The notes: a model not told the origin generated them from the letters alone. A stretch of DNA of 64,000 bases from JACKAN01 sp964502735 (GCA_964502735.1 CAZCYD010000006.1:43725-107724), one strand, 5' to 3'; shown: positions 49,986 to 58,754, numbered from the stretch's first letter. Made by a program: numbers and translations.

Positions 49986-51163
49986 ACGCCCTTTTGATGT
50001 AGGTTTTGTAGACTTGAGCAGCCTGTGCAAAACATGGCCACCCTTAACTCAAATTCTATTTGTTCCATCCATTGATTGAGAGACTCTTCCCCTTCACCTG
50101 CAGCTCTGATTACAGGTTGAGCGAATCCAACAACTTTAGCACCTAGAGCCAGTAGCTTGGCAGCATCTAAACCAGATCTAACTCCCCCAGATGCCCAAAT
50201 TTCAAAATCTCCCTTAACTTCCTTAGCATTCAAAAGCGAGCGTAAAGTAGAAATTCCCCAATTGGCAAATGTAGAGCCTGCTCTTTCCTGAACGGAACTT
50301 TTTACTGCTCTTGAGGCCTCAATCCGGCCCCAGTGCGTTCCTCCCAAACCACTAACATCAACTACGTCAACGCCAATCTCACGGACCTGCTTTAGAGTTT
50401 TCTGCGAAAACCCACAACCTGTTTCTTTTAATACGACGGGAACGCTTAAAGATTTTACCAAAACTTCAAGGGCTTTAAGGCCCCCTTTAAAGTTGGGAGT
50501 CCCCTCCATTTGAAGAGCCTCTTGCAAAGGGTTTGTGTGAACAATCATGGCCTTAGCTTCTAGCGAGTCCACCAACCTTTGAACCACGTCCATTTTTAGA
50601 TTAATAATTTGAGACAAGCCCAGGTTTCCCAATAGCTCGGCCTTCGGAGCTAAAGCCCTAACTCTTCTCCATTCCTCAGCTGCCTTTAGATCTTCAAGTT
50701 CACGCCGTTGAGAGCCTACACCCATCAACCAACCCCTCTCACTCGCCGTCCGAGCTAAAAGAGTATTTATACGCGAAGAATCGTTGTGCCCAGCTGTCAT
50801 TGATGAGATTAAGAAAGGTGTCTTTCCCTCTGCGCCTAATCGAACCTGTTCTATTTTAATTTCTTCAAAATTGACTTCAGGTAGAGCTTCGTGAACAAGC
50901 TCAATTTTATCCAGTTCAGAAAGCCCGTAGGCTTGATGTCTGTCTTCCAAAGAAAGTCGAATATGATCCTGCTTTCTCTGGACAAACTGATCAAGACTCC
51001 CGGACCCAAGATCCGCTTGAGGGCCCACGACATTTGAGTCCAGTGTTGCAACTAAGCTCTCTGGACCCTTATCTGGACTCTTTTCTAGACTCTTATTCAA
51101 GCTTTTATCTGGGCTTATGATTGGGCTTTGAGGTTCCGCATCTCGAATCTCGCTCAATGGCAC
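49964..51163 (-). CDS. fni: Isopentenyl-diphosphate delta-isomerase, type 2
   Basis: 399 residues. From about residue 62 it is a standard FMN-dependent type 2 isomerase: RKQDHIRLSLE, TPFLISSMTAGH, the MIVHTNPLQEALQMEG region, VVLKETGCGFSQKT, VDVSGLGGTHWGRIEASRA and WASGGVRSGLDAAKLLALGA. It interconverts IPP and DMAPP. The first 60 residues are an extra Ser/Lys/Pro-rich extension containing the four-residue repeat SPDK-SLNK-SLEK-SPDK, encoded by a 12-bp tandem repeat. The C-terminal tail has a CTGCSS motif. It starts 9 bases after rplT. Confidence 0.92.
   Translation of the reverse strand: MPLSEIRDAEPQSPIISPDKSLNKSLEKSPDKGPESLVATLDSNVVGPQADLGSGSLDQFVQRKQDHIRLSLEDRHQAYGLSELDKIELVHEALPEVNFEEIKIEQVRLGAEGKTPFLISSMTAGHNDSSRINTLLARTASERGWLMGVGSQRRELEDLKAAEEWRRVRALAPKAELLGNLGLSQIINLKMDVVQRLVDSLEAKAMIVHTNPLQEALQMEGTPNFKGGLKALEVLVKSLSVPVVLKETGCGFSQKTLKQVREIGVDVVDVSGLGGTHWGRIEASRAVKSSVQERAGSTFANWGISTLRSLLNAKEVKGDFEIWASGGVRSGLDAAKLLALGAKVVGFAQPVIRAAGEGEESLNQWMEQIEFELRVAMFCTGCSSLQNLHQKGVWMWKQQ
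51068..51115 (-). repeat. 12-bp in-frame tandem repeat in fni
   Basis: Four degenerate 12-bp units (for example CTTATCTGGACT, CTTTTCTAGACT on the plus strand) encode the N-terminal SPDK-like tetrapeptides, outside the enzyme's catalytic fold. Confidence 0.8.
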
Positions 51164-51172
51164 CCTCCTTAG

Positions 51173-51523
51173 TTAATTGGAGGGCAAAACTTTTTGAACT
51201 AACGAAGTGAAGCCCCTTGCATCTAAAACGGCCATGTCTGCTAAAACTTTTCTATCTAAATCAATGTTGGCCTTTTTTAAAGCCCCCATAAGCCTAGAAT
51301 AAGTTGTTCCATTCAACCTGGCTGCGGCATTAATTCTTTGAGTCCAAAGAAGCCTAAACTCACGTTTTTTAACTTTTCTATCTCTATAAGCATAAACTAA
51401 GGCTCTATCATTTCTTTCCTTAGCAACGGAAAAGAGACGAGAACCCGAACTGTAATATCCACTCGCTCTCTCTAAAACCTTATTTCTTCTTCTACGAGCC
51501 TTTACTCCTCTTTTAACACGCAT
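51173..51523 (-). CDS. rplT: 50S ribosomal protein L20
   Basis: 116 residues, standard length. The basic N-terminus RVKRGVKARRRRNKVLERAS and YAYRDRKVKKREFRLLWTQR, then INAAARLNGTTYSRLMGALK identify L20, an early assembly protein of the large subunit. It lies 15 bases downstream of rpmI and 9 upstream of fni, so ribosomal and isoprenoid genes appear to share a transcript. Confidence 0.98.
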   Translation of the reverse strand: MRVKRGVKARRRRNKVLERASGYYSSGSRLFSVAKERNDRALVYAYRDRKVKKREFRLLWTQRINAAARLNGTTYSRLMGALKKANIDLDRKVLADMAVLDARGFTSLVQKVLPSN

Positions 51524-51538
51524 GATTCAGCCTCCTTA

Positions 51539-51730
51539 TTATAGAACCAGCATTCTGCTGACTTGGTAAGCATTTGAGGGATTTACATATTCAGTCGATC
51601 CCAGCTGACGCTTGCGTTTAGAGGACATATGCGAAAGCAAGTGACGCATGCCCGGTCTTTTTCTTTTAATCTTACCACTTGGTTGAGTGCGAAAGCGCTT
51701 CTTAGCTCCGCTGTGAGTTTTCTGCTTCAT
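51539..51730 (-). CDS. rpmI: 50S ribosomal protein L35
   Basis: 63 residues, typical L35 beginning MKQKTHSGAKKRFRTQPSGK with the RPGMRHLLSHMSSKRKRQLG block. A strong GGAAGGAG ribosome site precedes it. It is the first gene of the rpmI-rplT-mevalonate operon. Unusually, infC is not directly upstream but lies about 4.4 kb away on the same strand. Confidence 0.98.
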   Translation of the reverse strand: MKQKTHSGAKKRFRTQPSGKIKRKRPGMRHLLSHMSSKRKRQLGSTEYVNPSNAYQVSRMLVL

Positions 51731-51755
51731 TTTTGCTCCTTCCTGAGATGGCGGA

Positions 51756-51770
51756 AACTTTGCGAAAGTT
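51756..51770 (-). promoter_or_regulatory. Hairpin next to the rpmI ribosome site
   Basis: On the minus strand AACTTT-CGC-AAAGTT forms a perfect 6-bp stem ending about 12 bases before the GGAAGGAG site of rpmI. L20 or L35 leaders are often autoregulated, but no match to a known leader structure is claimed. Confidence 0.35.
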
Positions 51771-52011
51771 AGGGGGTCGCGAACTAAACCAAAACCTATA
51801 ACCCATCACAAAATCACTCTTATGGGGCCATTCCCAGCAATATTGTTGAGGATTTATACTCTTTTTGCTGTCCCATGTAAAGAAGGCTTTTTTAATTTCA
51901 TTAGCCTCCCCCTTAATACAACCTTCATACAAATTTCTTCATGTGTCACATGATGATATGACAACGTAAATTCATGACATAACATGGTGCTAAATTCCAA
52001 AAGGTTTTTAA

Positions 52012-52040
52012 TACCCAAATCCGCGGATTAAGATGCAGAA
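52012..52040 (+). repeat. Dispersed intergenic motif, copy C (partial)
   Basis: TACCCAAATCCGCGGATTAA followed by GATGCAGAA. It matches copy A through the ATCCGCGGAT palindrome, then diverges. It lies between rpmI and the exported-protein gene. Confidence 0.5.
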
Positions 52041-52225
52041 CTATGTCTTTCAACGTAAAAAATACAAACCAAACTGAAATAATCTCCCATCCAGAATCAA
52101 ATCTGCACTGTTCGTGAATTTCCTGCCAAAAATACCAAAATTAGGTATACTCTCCGCATCATTTTCCACACCATTGGGCACGCCACGCTAACACCCTGGA
52201 ATAAGGCTTTTGGGAGATAAACGAG

Positions 52226-52849
52226 ATGACTAGAAATAGAGCAAAAAAATTGCCCCTATTACCTTCCCTGAAGGCCTTCGTCTTTTTAACTCTTATCATC
52301 TTGCAAAGATCAAACTCATATGGCCAAACTACTTTAAACAAATCTACAAACAAAGAATCACTTTGCAACAAAAGTCTTTTGATATCTCCTGCCCTATGGG
52401 GAATTTCTCAATGGCTTCCAGGTTTCTTTTCAAAACCAATGCACATGGACCACAAACAGGAACCGTTTGGTCAAGATCAAGTTCTACCCGCTCTAGAATT
52501 AAAAACTCTCCCAGATGGACGATACAATGGAGTCGCTCCTACAACAGATTCTCCCATTGAGATTGGGGAAATCGAGATATTTATTGACGGTGGCTATATC
52601 CACTCAAAACTGGCTACCAGTCTTGGAATAGTAGAAGAAACAGCAAGCAAAGACGTGTTGAATAATATGTTGATTGTTCAAATTGGTGAAGCTCTGTTCG
52701 TACACCTTGAAGGAAAAAAACCAAAGAGCGCGAGATATGACAACTCGCCAATTATTTTGTTTTCTGAAAAAACTAAGGGGTTTGAAAAAGCTTTGTCAGT
52801 TATTTTACAAAGACATGGCCCTAACTCTTTGCCGAGATTGAATCTCTAA
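52226..52849 (+). CDS. Exported protein of unknown function
   Basis: 207 residues. A basic N-terminus and hydrophobic stretch (SLKAFVFLTLIILQRSNSYG) predict a signal peptide. The mature protein has FIDGGYIHSKLATSLGIVEE, NNMLIVQIGEALFVHLEG and a basic-ended tail. No family recognised. It is flanked by copies C and D of the dispersed motif and lies convergent to a J-domain gene. Confidence 0.55.
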   Translation: MTRNRAKKLPLLPSLKAFVFLTLIILQRSNSYGQTTLNKSTNKESLCNKSLLISPALWGISQWLPGFFSKPMHMDHKQEPFGQDQVLPALELKTLPDGRYNGVAPTTDSPIEIGEIEIFIDGGYIHSKLATSLGIVEETASKDVLNNMLIVQIGEALFVHLEGKKPKSARYDNSPIILFSEKTKGFEKALSVILQRHGPNSLPRLNL

Positions 52850-52854
52850 ACCAA

Positions 52855-52887
52855 ATGACCCAGATCCGCAGACAAAATTCGTCAAAA
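52855..52887 (+). repeat. Dispersed intergenic motif, copy D
   Basis: ATGACCCAGATCCGCAGACA followed by AAATTCGTCAAAA, the most diverged copy, in the 38-base convergent gap between the exported-protein gene and the J-domain gene. Confidence 0.5.
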
Positions 52888-53280
52888 CTATTTTGAGAGT
52901 TCTCTATAAGCGTTCACAATTTCTTGTGATTTTTCTTTTGCTAAGCTCTGCAGTTCTTCACCTAAGTGGGAGACTTTATCTGGATGATACTTTGCCATTA
53001 AATCGTGATAGGCTTTTTTAATTTCGACTTGCGAAGCCTGGCGAGAAACACCGAGCGTTTCGTAAGGATCTCTATTGTGTTGGCGAAAACCCCTGTATTC
53101 AGATTTATCCTGCTTCTTTTGTTCACCTGTTTGCGCATATGGACTTTGAAGTATTGAGCGGAGTCTTTTGTAAACAAAGTACACAATAAGAACAAAAAGA
53201 AAAACTCTAATAAAAAGTAGCATGATAGGGCTGTAACTTGCCTTCTGACACAAGTCAATAAACCCGATTCGACTTGCCAT
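52888..53280 (-). CDS. Membrane-anchored J-domain protein
   Basis: 130 residues. One transmembrane segment (MLLFIRVFLFVLIVYFVY, about residues 20-37) is followed by a charged linker and a C-terminal J domain (DPYETLGVSRQASQVEIKKA, then YHDLMAKYHPDKV with HPD) facing the cytosol. It should recruit DnaK to the inner membrane, like a shortened DjlA. It lies next to the divergent hflK-hflC genes, which fits a membrane protein quality-control neighbourhood (inference). Confidence 0.8.
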   Translation of the reverse strand: MASRIGFIDLCQKASYSPIMLLFIRVFLFVLIVYFVYKRLRSILQSPYAQTGEQKKQDKSEYRGFRQHNRDPYETLGVSRQASQVEIKKAYHDLMAKYHPDKVSHLGEELQSLAKEKSQEIVNAYRELSK

Positions 53281-53376
53281 TTAGAGTAAATTGAAAAAAG
53301 ATCCACGCAAGAATTTTAATTCGACAAAAAATTTAAAAATCTCATTAATTAAAAATCTCATTATTGGAGGTACATA

Positions 53377-54372
53377 ATGGCATATAACGGAACTAGTGGC
53401 CCCCGTAACGATATTGAAGAATTAGTAGAAATACTTTCAAAAAATAAGAAAACTATCACAATTGTAGCCAGTATTCTTACTCTTATCGTCATCATTTACA
53501 GCTCCTTTTATACAGTTCAACCCGATGAGGAAGCCGTAGTCCTCCGTTTTGGAAAATTTATAAATACGACTCCTCCTGGTCTACATATGAAACTCCCCTT
53601 TGGAATTGACGAGGCTATAAAAGTTAAGACTAAGCTTGTCCTGCAAGAGGAGTTTGGCTTTAGAACGCGAAGCACCCAGGGGCAGCGAACAAGCTACGAA
53701 CCTCGCGGTGTAGTCAGCGAATCTCTTATGCTAACAGGAGATTTGAATGTGGCCACTGTTGAGTGGATTATTCAATTTCAAATTTCAGACCCTCAGAAGT
53801 TCTTATTTAAAGTGAGATATCCTATTCAAACCATAAGAGATATTTCTGAGGCCATCATGCGAAGGGTGGTGGGAGATAAGCTCGTCAATGATGTCCTTAC
53901 TGTTGGGAGAACCGAAATCGCCACCACATCAAAAGAACTCACCCAAGAAATCTTATCTAAGTACGACATGGGGATACGAGTGGTGTCGGTAAAACTACAA
54001 GATGTGAACCCCCCCGAGCCTGTGAAGCCTTCATTCAACGAAGTCAATAAGGCCAAGCAAGAGCAAGAACAAGCCATTAACCAAGCGGAAAAACACTACA
54101 ACAAGATTATTCCTGAAGCTCGAGGTCAAGCTGAGAAAAAAATTGCCGAAGCTGAAGGTTTTGCCTCAGCTGTCAGGAATCGCTCAAAAGGGGACGCCGA
54201 AAGATTTTTGGCAATGCTTTCAGCTTATAAAAAAGCCCCTCAAGTTACCAGAGACAGAATGTATATCGAAACTCTAGAAAAAATTATGACTCGAGTTAAA
54301 AATATAACTGTTGTAGATCCTGAAGTGCAAGGTCTACTCCCTGTGTTTGGAGAGGTAAAAAATGGCAAATGA
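53377..54372 (+). CDS. hflK: HflK, modulator of FtsH protease
   Basis: 331 residues: a short polar N-terminus, one membrane segment (TITIVASILTLIVIIYSSFY) and an SPFH/band 7 domain (VQPDEEAVVLRFGKF, TPPGLHMKLPFGID), then the helical region with EQAINQAEKHYNKIIPEARG. With HflC it forms a large periplasmic-facing cage around FtsH and tunes membrane protein degradation. The ATG follows TTGGAGGT. It overlaps hflC by 11 bases. The usual glycine-rich N-terminus of HflK is very short here. Confidence 0.92.
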   Translation: MAYNGTSGPRNDIEELVEILSKNKKTITIVASILTLIVIIYSSFYTVQPDEEAVVLRFGKFINTTPPGLHMKLPFGIDEAIKVKTKLVLQEEFGFRTRSTQGQRTSYEPRGVVSESLMLTGDLNVATVEWIIQFQISDPQKFLFKVRYPIQTIRDISEAIMRRVVGDKLVNDVLTVGRTEIATTSKELTQEILSKYDMGIRVVSVKLQDVNPPEPVKPSFNEVNKAKQEQEQAINQAEKHYNKIIPEARGQAEKKIAEAEGFASAVRNRSKGDAERFLAMLSAYKKAPQVTRDRMYIETLEKIMTRVKNITVVDPEVQGLLPVFGEVKNGK

Positions 54373-55354
54373 TCCAACTAAAAAACTGATCTTCTTAGCG
54401 ATAGCTATTATTGTTTCTTTAAATGTTCTCAATTCCTCAACTTATGTAATCCCCGAGGGACGTCAGGCAGTTATTACTCAATTTGGAAAGCCCGTAAGAA
54501 CCGTAACGTCTTCGGGGCTCCACTTCAAATTGCCGTTTATACAAGAAGTTCGAAGAATTGACCTCCGCATTCTCAACTGGGATGGAGACCCCAACCAAAT
54601 ACCCACGAAGGATAAAAAGTATATCGTCGTAGACACGACAGCTAGATGGCAAATTGTTGACCCCTTAAACTTTATTCAAACGGTTCAAAATGAGAGAGGT
54701 GCCAGAGCAAGATTGGATGCTATTCTGGATGGAATTACTCGAGACGTAATCTCAAATCATAACTTAGTCGAGGCCGTTCGCAACAGCAATGATATACTTG
54801 AGCAAATTGAAACTAGAAAAGTAGAAATTCAAAAAGAACGAGATGAAACCCACCTCGATATTCAAGACGAAATCACCGGAGAAATTGAAAAAGTGAATAT
54901 TGGCAGAGAACAGCTCAGTCAGCTAATTATTAGCAGTGCAGAGTCCGAACTATTGCCATTAGGAATTAAACTCATTGATGTACAACTCAAAAGGATTGCC
55001 TACGAAGAGGGAGTTCAACAAAAAGTTTACGAACGCATGATCTCTGAAAGGGAAAGAATTGCAGAAAAAATTCGCTCCTACGGAAAGGGTGAACAGGCCA
55101 AAATTGAAGGTAAAACAGAAAAAGAACTCCTCGCCATACAGTCTGACTCCTACATGCGAGTACAACAAATTAAAGGAGCTGCCGAAGCCGAGGCCATTTC
55201 AATTTACGCAAGATCACTAGGGCAAGATCCCAACTTTTACAGGTTTATTCGTACGTTAGAGGCCTATGAAAAATCGCTTCCAGAGGAGAGTAAACTCTTG
55301 CTGTCGTCCAAATCAAAATTTTGGAAAGTTCTTAAATCAGGAGACTCTAACTAG
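54362..55354 (+). CDS. hflC: HflC, modulator of FtsH protease
   Basis: 330 residues with one N-terminal membrane segment (LIFLAIAIIVSLNVL) and an SPFH domain (YVIPEGRQAVITQFGKPVR, GLHFKLPFIQEVRRID), then the long helix with RIAEKIRSYGKGEQAKIEGK and AAEAEAISIYARSLGQD, typical of HflC. It is the partner of HflK in the FtsH-associated complex. Its start lies within hflK. Confidence 0.93.
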   Translation: MANDPTKKLIFLAIAIIVSLNVLNSSTYVIPEGRQAVITQFGKPVRTVTSSGLHFKLPFIQEVRRIDLRILNWDGDPNQIPTKDKKYIVVDTTARWQIVDPLNFIQTVQNERGARARLDAILDGITRDVISNHNLVEAVRNSNDILEQIETRKVEIQKERDETHLDIQDEITGEIEKVNIGREQLSQLIISSAESELLPLGIKLIDVQLKRIAYEEGVQQKVYERMISERERIAEKIRSYGKGEQAKIEGKTEKELLAIQSDSYMRVQQIKGAAEAEAISIYARSLGQDPNFYRFIRTLEAYEKSLPEESKLLLSSKSKFWKVLKSGDSN

Positions 55355-55479
55355 ACTAAAAGAATTAGGCTGATATATTTAATAAGAACTAGAACAAAGT
55401 AAGAATTAGAACAGTAAATAAAAACTAAACAAGTGGTAAAAGATATTTTAATAAAATCCAGTTTTAATTAGGAGGCCTT

Positions 55480-56106
55480 ATGAAGCTATTTTTAGTTTTT
55501 TATTCCATTTTTTTTTCAGCCCTCACCTTTGCCGACACAAATTGTGGATTTGAAGCTGTCAAAGATTCCGCATTTTTAGAATGGACGGCATTTAAAACCA
55601 CTGAAAAGTTACCCGTAAAAGGTACGTTTAAAGACCTCAACTTAATCAAAATCAGAAAAGACAAAAGGAAGGCTTTGACCTTAGAAGACTGGATGAAATC
55701 TCATAGTTTTGCGATCAACATAAAAAGCGTCGATACAGACAACCTCGAGCGAGACAAAACTCTGTTTGACAATTTTTTCAACTTAATGAAAACCAGCCTC
55801 AAGCACTTGCCTGGTGATAAGTTTATTAATGGAAAAGTTAAAAGTATAGACTCCAAATCGGGCACACTTGTGGCCACCATTAATATGAACTCTGTTCAGC
55901 GCGACATACCCATGAGTTTTAAGTTTGCTGAGAACACCCTTGAGCTTACTGGCTCCCTAGACATCTTAGATTTTTCACTAAAAGAAGCACACAAGGCTCT
56001 ACACAAAGCCTGTTTTGAACTCCACAAGGGAAGTGACGGGGTCTCAAAAACTTGGACCCAAGTAGATCTAAAAGGACGTATTAAGCTCGAAAACCCTTGT
56101 AAATAG
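55480..56106 (+). CDS. Exported YceI-like lipid-binding protein
   Basis: 208 residues with a signal peptide (FLVFYSIFFSALTFA, cleavage near TFA-DT). The mature part recalls YceI lipocalin-like proteins: VKDSAFLEWTAFKTTEKLPV, GTFKDLNLIK, a long middle hydrophilic segment and MSFKFAENTLELTGSLDILD. YceI proteins bind polyisoprenoids or fatty-acid amides in the periplasm. A strong AGGAGG site precedes the ATG. The family call is by pattern and moderately sure. Confidence 0.65.
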   Translation: MKLFLVFYSIFFSALTFADTNCGFEAVKDSAFLEWTAFKTTEKLPVKGTFKDLNLIKIRKDKRKALTLEDWMKSHSFAINIKSVDTDNLERDKTLFDNFFNLMKTSLKHLPGDKFINGKVKSIDSKSGTLVATINMNSVQRDIPMSFKFAENTLELTGSLDILDFSLKEAHKALHKACFELHKGSDGVSKTWTQVDLKGRIKLENPCK

Positions 56107-56119
56107 TTTTAACTGTCAA

Positions 56120-56782
56120 CTAGGCTTTGCTGGTGACCTCAGCTGAGGGGCCTGCTGAACTTTTTGACTCATCGGTCGAAGCCTTAACAGCGTCCTTAGT
56201 TTTACTGTTGTAGTCTTTTATCTTTAAAGGATCAGGACTTAAAAGCACAAACAACTGACGACCTTCTTTTTTAGGAGCTGTTTCAACAGCAGAAACATCC
56301 TCTAAGTCTTTCATTAGCTTGGCAAGTAGTTCAAAGCCAAGCTCCTGGTGAGCCATTTCTCGTCCCATAAATCGCAAATTAATTTTAACCTTATCTCCAT
56401 CGAGTAAAAATCTTCTTGCATGCTTTAACTTTGTATCGAGATCATGCTGTTCGGTTCTTGGGCGAACCTGAATCTCTTTTATCGTAATTACAGTTTGCTT
56501 TTTCTTGGCTGCAACCTGTTTCTTTTTGTTTTCATATTTCCATTTACCATAATCCATTATCTTGCAAGTTGGAGGTTTAGCATTTGGGGCTATCTCTATA
56601 AGATCTAAACCCCTATCTTGAGCTTTCAAATAGGCATCATGGGAAGACATTACACCAAGCATAACTCCATTTTCATCAATGAGCCTAACTTCAGGAGCTC
56701 TCACGTCTCCATTTACTCTGTACTTGTCGTCTTTCTTTCCTTGACCAGACCCTTTACGGCCTTCTTTTTTCACGTCTCTAAT
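56120..56782 (-). CDS. infC: Translation initiation factor IF-3, ATT start
   Basis: 220 residues if started at the ATT at 56782-56780, four bases after AAGGAGGA. The next in-frame candidate, a GTG at 56773, is too far from the site (13 bases). AUU starts are known for infC elsewhere and allow autorepression by IF-3. The N-domain (YRVNGDVRAPEVRLIDENG), linker and C-domain (VRPRTEQHDLDTKLKHARRF, KINLRFMGREMAHQELG) are complete. There is an extra Ser/Ala/Lys tail of about 30 residues. It lies 15 bases after thrS. Its stop is 13 bases from the convergent YceI-like gene. Confidence 0.95.
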   Translation of the reverse strand: MRDVKKEGRKGSGQGKKDDKYRVNGDVRAPEVRLIDENGVMLGVMSSHDAYLKAQDRGLDLIEIAPNAKPPTCKIMDYGKWKYENKKKQVAAKKKQTVITIKEIQVRPRTEQHDLDTKLKHARRFLLDGDKVKINLRFMGREMAHQELGFELLAKLMKDLEDVSAVETAPKKEGRQLFVLLSPDPLKIKDYNSKTKDAVKASTDESKSSAGPSAEVTSKA

Positions 56783-56797
56783 AACGTCCTCCTTAGT

Positions 56798-58738
56798 TTA
56801 CATCTGAGTCCAAGGACTCAACAGCAATCTATTTTTAACTTCTTTTTTTACACCATCTAAAAACTCTTGAAAAGCAAGACCTGACTTCGTTTCGCCATTT
56901 GGGAGCCTAACGGAGACTGTGCCGGCCACTTTTTCCTTATCACCGATAATTAACATATAGGGAGTTTTCTGCAATTGAGCTTCTCTGATTTTGAAACCTA
57001 ATTTTTCATTGCGTCCATCAAACTCAACTCGGATGCGCTCCCGTAAAAGCTGGGAGGTCAAACTCTGACAATACTCAAACTGATCTGATGTGACGTTAAG
57101 AATCTTAACTTGAACGGGTGATAACCAAGTCGCCAATCGCCCTGCTGTGTGCTCTAAGTACACACCAATAAAACGCTCAAAGGAACCCAGAATGGCTCTG
57201 TGAATCATAACGGGTTGATGTTCCTGATTGTCTTCACCAATATATTTTAAATCAAAGGCCCTGGGCATATTAAAATCACACTGAAGAGTCCCCAACTGCC
57301 ACTCTCTCTCAAGAGCATCAATAAAAATAATATCGATCTTGGGGCCATAAAAGGCTCCATCTCCGAGATTAACTTTGTAGTCCATACCAACGTGAGTTAA
57401 AGCTTGAGCCAAAGCCTCTTCCGCTTTGTCCCACACCTCATCAGTTCCCATCCTCTTCTCAGGTCGTGTTGACAGATACACCTTATAGTTGGGCATGCCT
57501 AATTTGTTGTAGATTTCACCTAACATTTTCATGACGGATTGAATCTCCGTCTGTAGCTGATTCATTGTGCAAAAAATGTGAGCATCATCCTGACAGAAGG
57601 ATCTCACCCTTGTCAGCCCGTGCATTGTTCCACTGCGCTCATGCCTATGTAAACGGCCAAAATCGGCAACCCGCCATGGTAAATCACGATAGGATTTCAA
57701 ATCATTCTTATACAGAACACAATGACCCGGACAGTTCATAGGCTTTACAGAAAAAGCTCGATCGTCAATTTCAGTAAAGTACATATTTTCAACATAGTTA
57801 TCATAGTGTCCCGACTGTTTGTACAATTCGACATCATAAATCTGAGGAGATATCACCTCTTGATAATTATAATCCAAATACTTCTCTCGTAGATAAGTTT
57901 GAAGCTCTCGGTAAATAATTGTTCCTTTAGGGGTAAAGAACGGAGCACCTGGCGAAAGTTGAGTAAAAGCAAATAAATTTAGTTCCTTACCCAATTTTCT
58001 ATGGTCACGCTTTTTGGCTTCCTCAAGATTATCCAAATGTTTATTGAGATCTTTTTTATCATTAAAAGCTGTGGCATAAATTCTTTGTAGCTGCGCCTTG
58101 GTTTCATCCCCGCGCCAATAAGCCCCTGCGGTACTCAAAGTCTTAACCGCTTTAATTTGACCAAGGCTTTGGACGTGAGGTCCTCGACACAGGTCAAACC
58201 ATTCCCCTTGACGATAAATTGATACCTCTGGTTCGTTGAGATCTTCAATAATTTCGACCTTAAAGGTTTCACCCAGAGCCGAGAAAACCTCAATGGCTTT
58301 ATCCTTAGGCCAAACCTCTTTTATAACTTCATCATCTCTTTTTAAAATTTCGGCAATCTTAGCGTCAATTTTTTCTAGATCCTCGGGCAAAAAAGCTCGT
58401 GGAGAGTCAAAATCATAAAAGAAACCGTGACTAATCACAGGACCAATTGTCACTTTTACATCGGGCCAAATCTCCTGAACGGCCTGAGCCATAACGTGAG
58501 CTGCGGAATGCCGGATGACCTCTAAGCTTTCTGCATCCTTTAATGTAATAATCTTCAACCGCGTGCCATCCTTTAGAGTGGTCCTAAGGTCTACAACTTC
58601 GGTCCCTCCATTGAGTAGGGCACCCACTGTCGACTTAGCCAGTCCAGATCCAATGGACCGAGCCACCTCAATCACTGTGGGTTCGTGAGAAAACTCTTTT
58701 ACAGAACTGTCGGGTAAATGTATGCGCACTAAAGACAT
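56798..58738 (-). CDS. thrS: Threonyl-tRNA synthetase
   Basis: 646 residues, full length. It has an N-terminal TGS domain (about 1-60), the editing domain with RHSAAHVMAQAVQEIWP, and the class II core with FTPKGTIIYRELQTYLREKY, MNCPGHCVLYKNDLKSYRDL (zinc cysteine), RVADFGRLHRHERSGTMHGL and RAILGSFERFIGVYLEH. A C-terminal anticodon-binding domain completes it. It charges tRNA-Thr. No clear ribosome site precedes the ATG at 58738, and a hairpin lies 16 bases upstream. Confidence 0.97.
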   Translation of the reverse strand: MSLVRIHLPDSSVKEFSHEPTVIEVARSIGSGLAKSTVGALLNGGTEVVDLRTTLKDGTRLKIITLKDAESLEVIRHSAAHVMAQAVQEIWPDVKVTIGPVISHGFFYDFDSPRAFLPEDLEKIDAKIAEILKRDDEVIKEVWPKDKAIEVFSALGETFKVEIIEDLNEPEVSIYRQGEWFDLCRGPHVQSLGQIKAVKTLSTAGAYWRGDETKAQLQRIYATAFNDKKDLNKHLDNLEEAKKRDHRKLGKELNLFAFTQLSPGAPFFTPKGTIIYRELQTYLREKYLDYNYQEVISPQIYDVELYKQSGHYDNYVENMYFTEIDDRAFSVKPMNCPGHCVLYKNDLKSYRDLPWRVADFGRLHRHERSGTMHGLTRVRSFCQDDAHIFCTMNQLQTEIQSVMKMLGEIYNKLGMPNYKVYLSTRPEKRMGTDEVWDKAEEALAQALTHVGMDYKVNLGDGAFYGPKIDIIFIDALEREWQLGTLQCDFNMPRAFDLKYIGEDNQEHQPVMIHRAILGSFERFIGVYLEHTAGRLATWLSPVQVKILNVTSDQFEYCQSLTSQLLRERIRVEFDGRNEKLGFKIREAQLQKTPYMLIIGDKEKVAGTVSVRLPNGETKSGLAFQEFLDGVKKEVKNRLLLSPWTQM

Positions 58739-58754
58739 AGATTATTTAGTTGTC

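Larger units (their letters stand above)
51731..52225. other. Divergent intergenic region and rpmI leader
   Basis: 495 bases without a convincing gene between rpmI and a plus-strand exported-protein gene. A minus-strand frame covering part of it has no ribosome site and overlaps rpmI. The region contains a hairpin next to the rpmI ribosome site (51756-51770), an imperfect inverted repeat TGTCA...TGACA near 51943-51963, and copy C of the dispersed 31-bp motif. It should hold promoters for both directions. Confidence 0.5.

Noticed and set aside
51702..51932. Minus-strand open frame of 76 codons upstream of and overlapping rpmI
   Set aside because: It has no ribosome site at its start, no recognisable domain, and overlaps the well supported rpmI leader and start.
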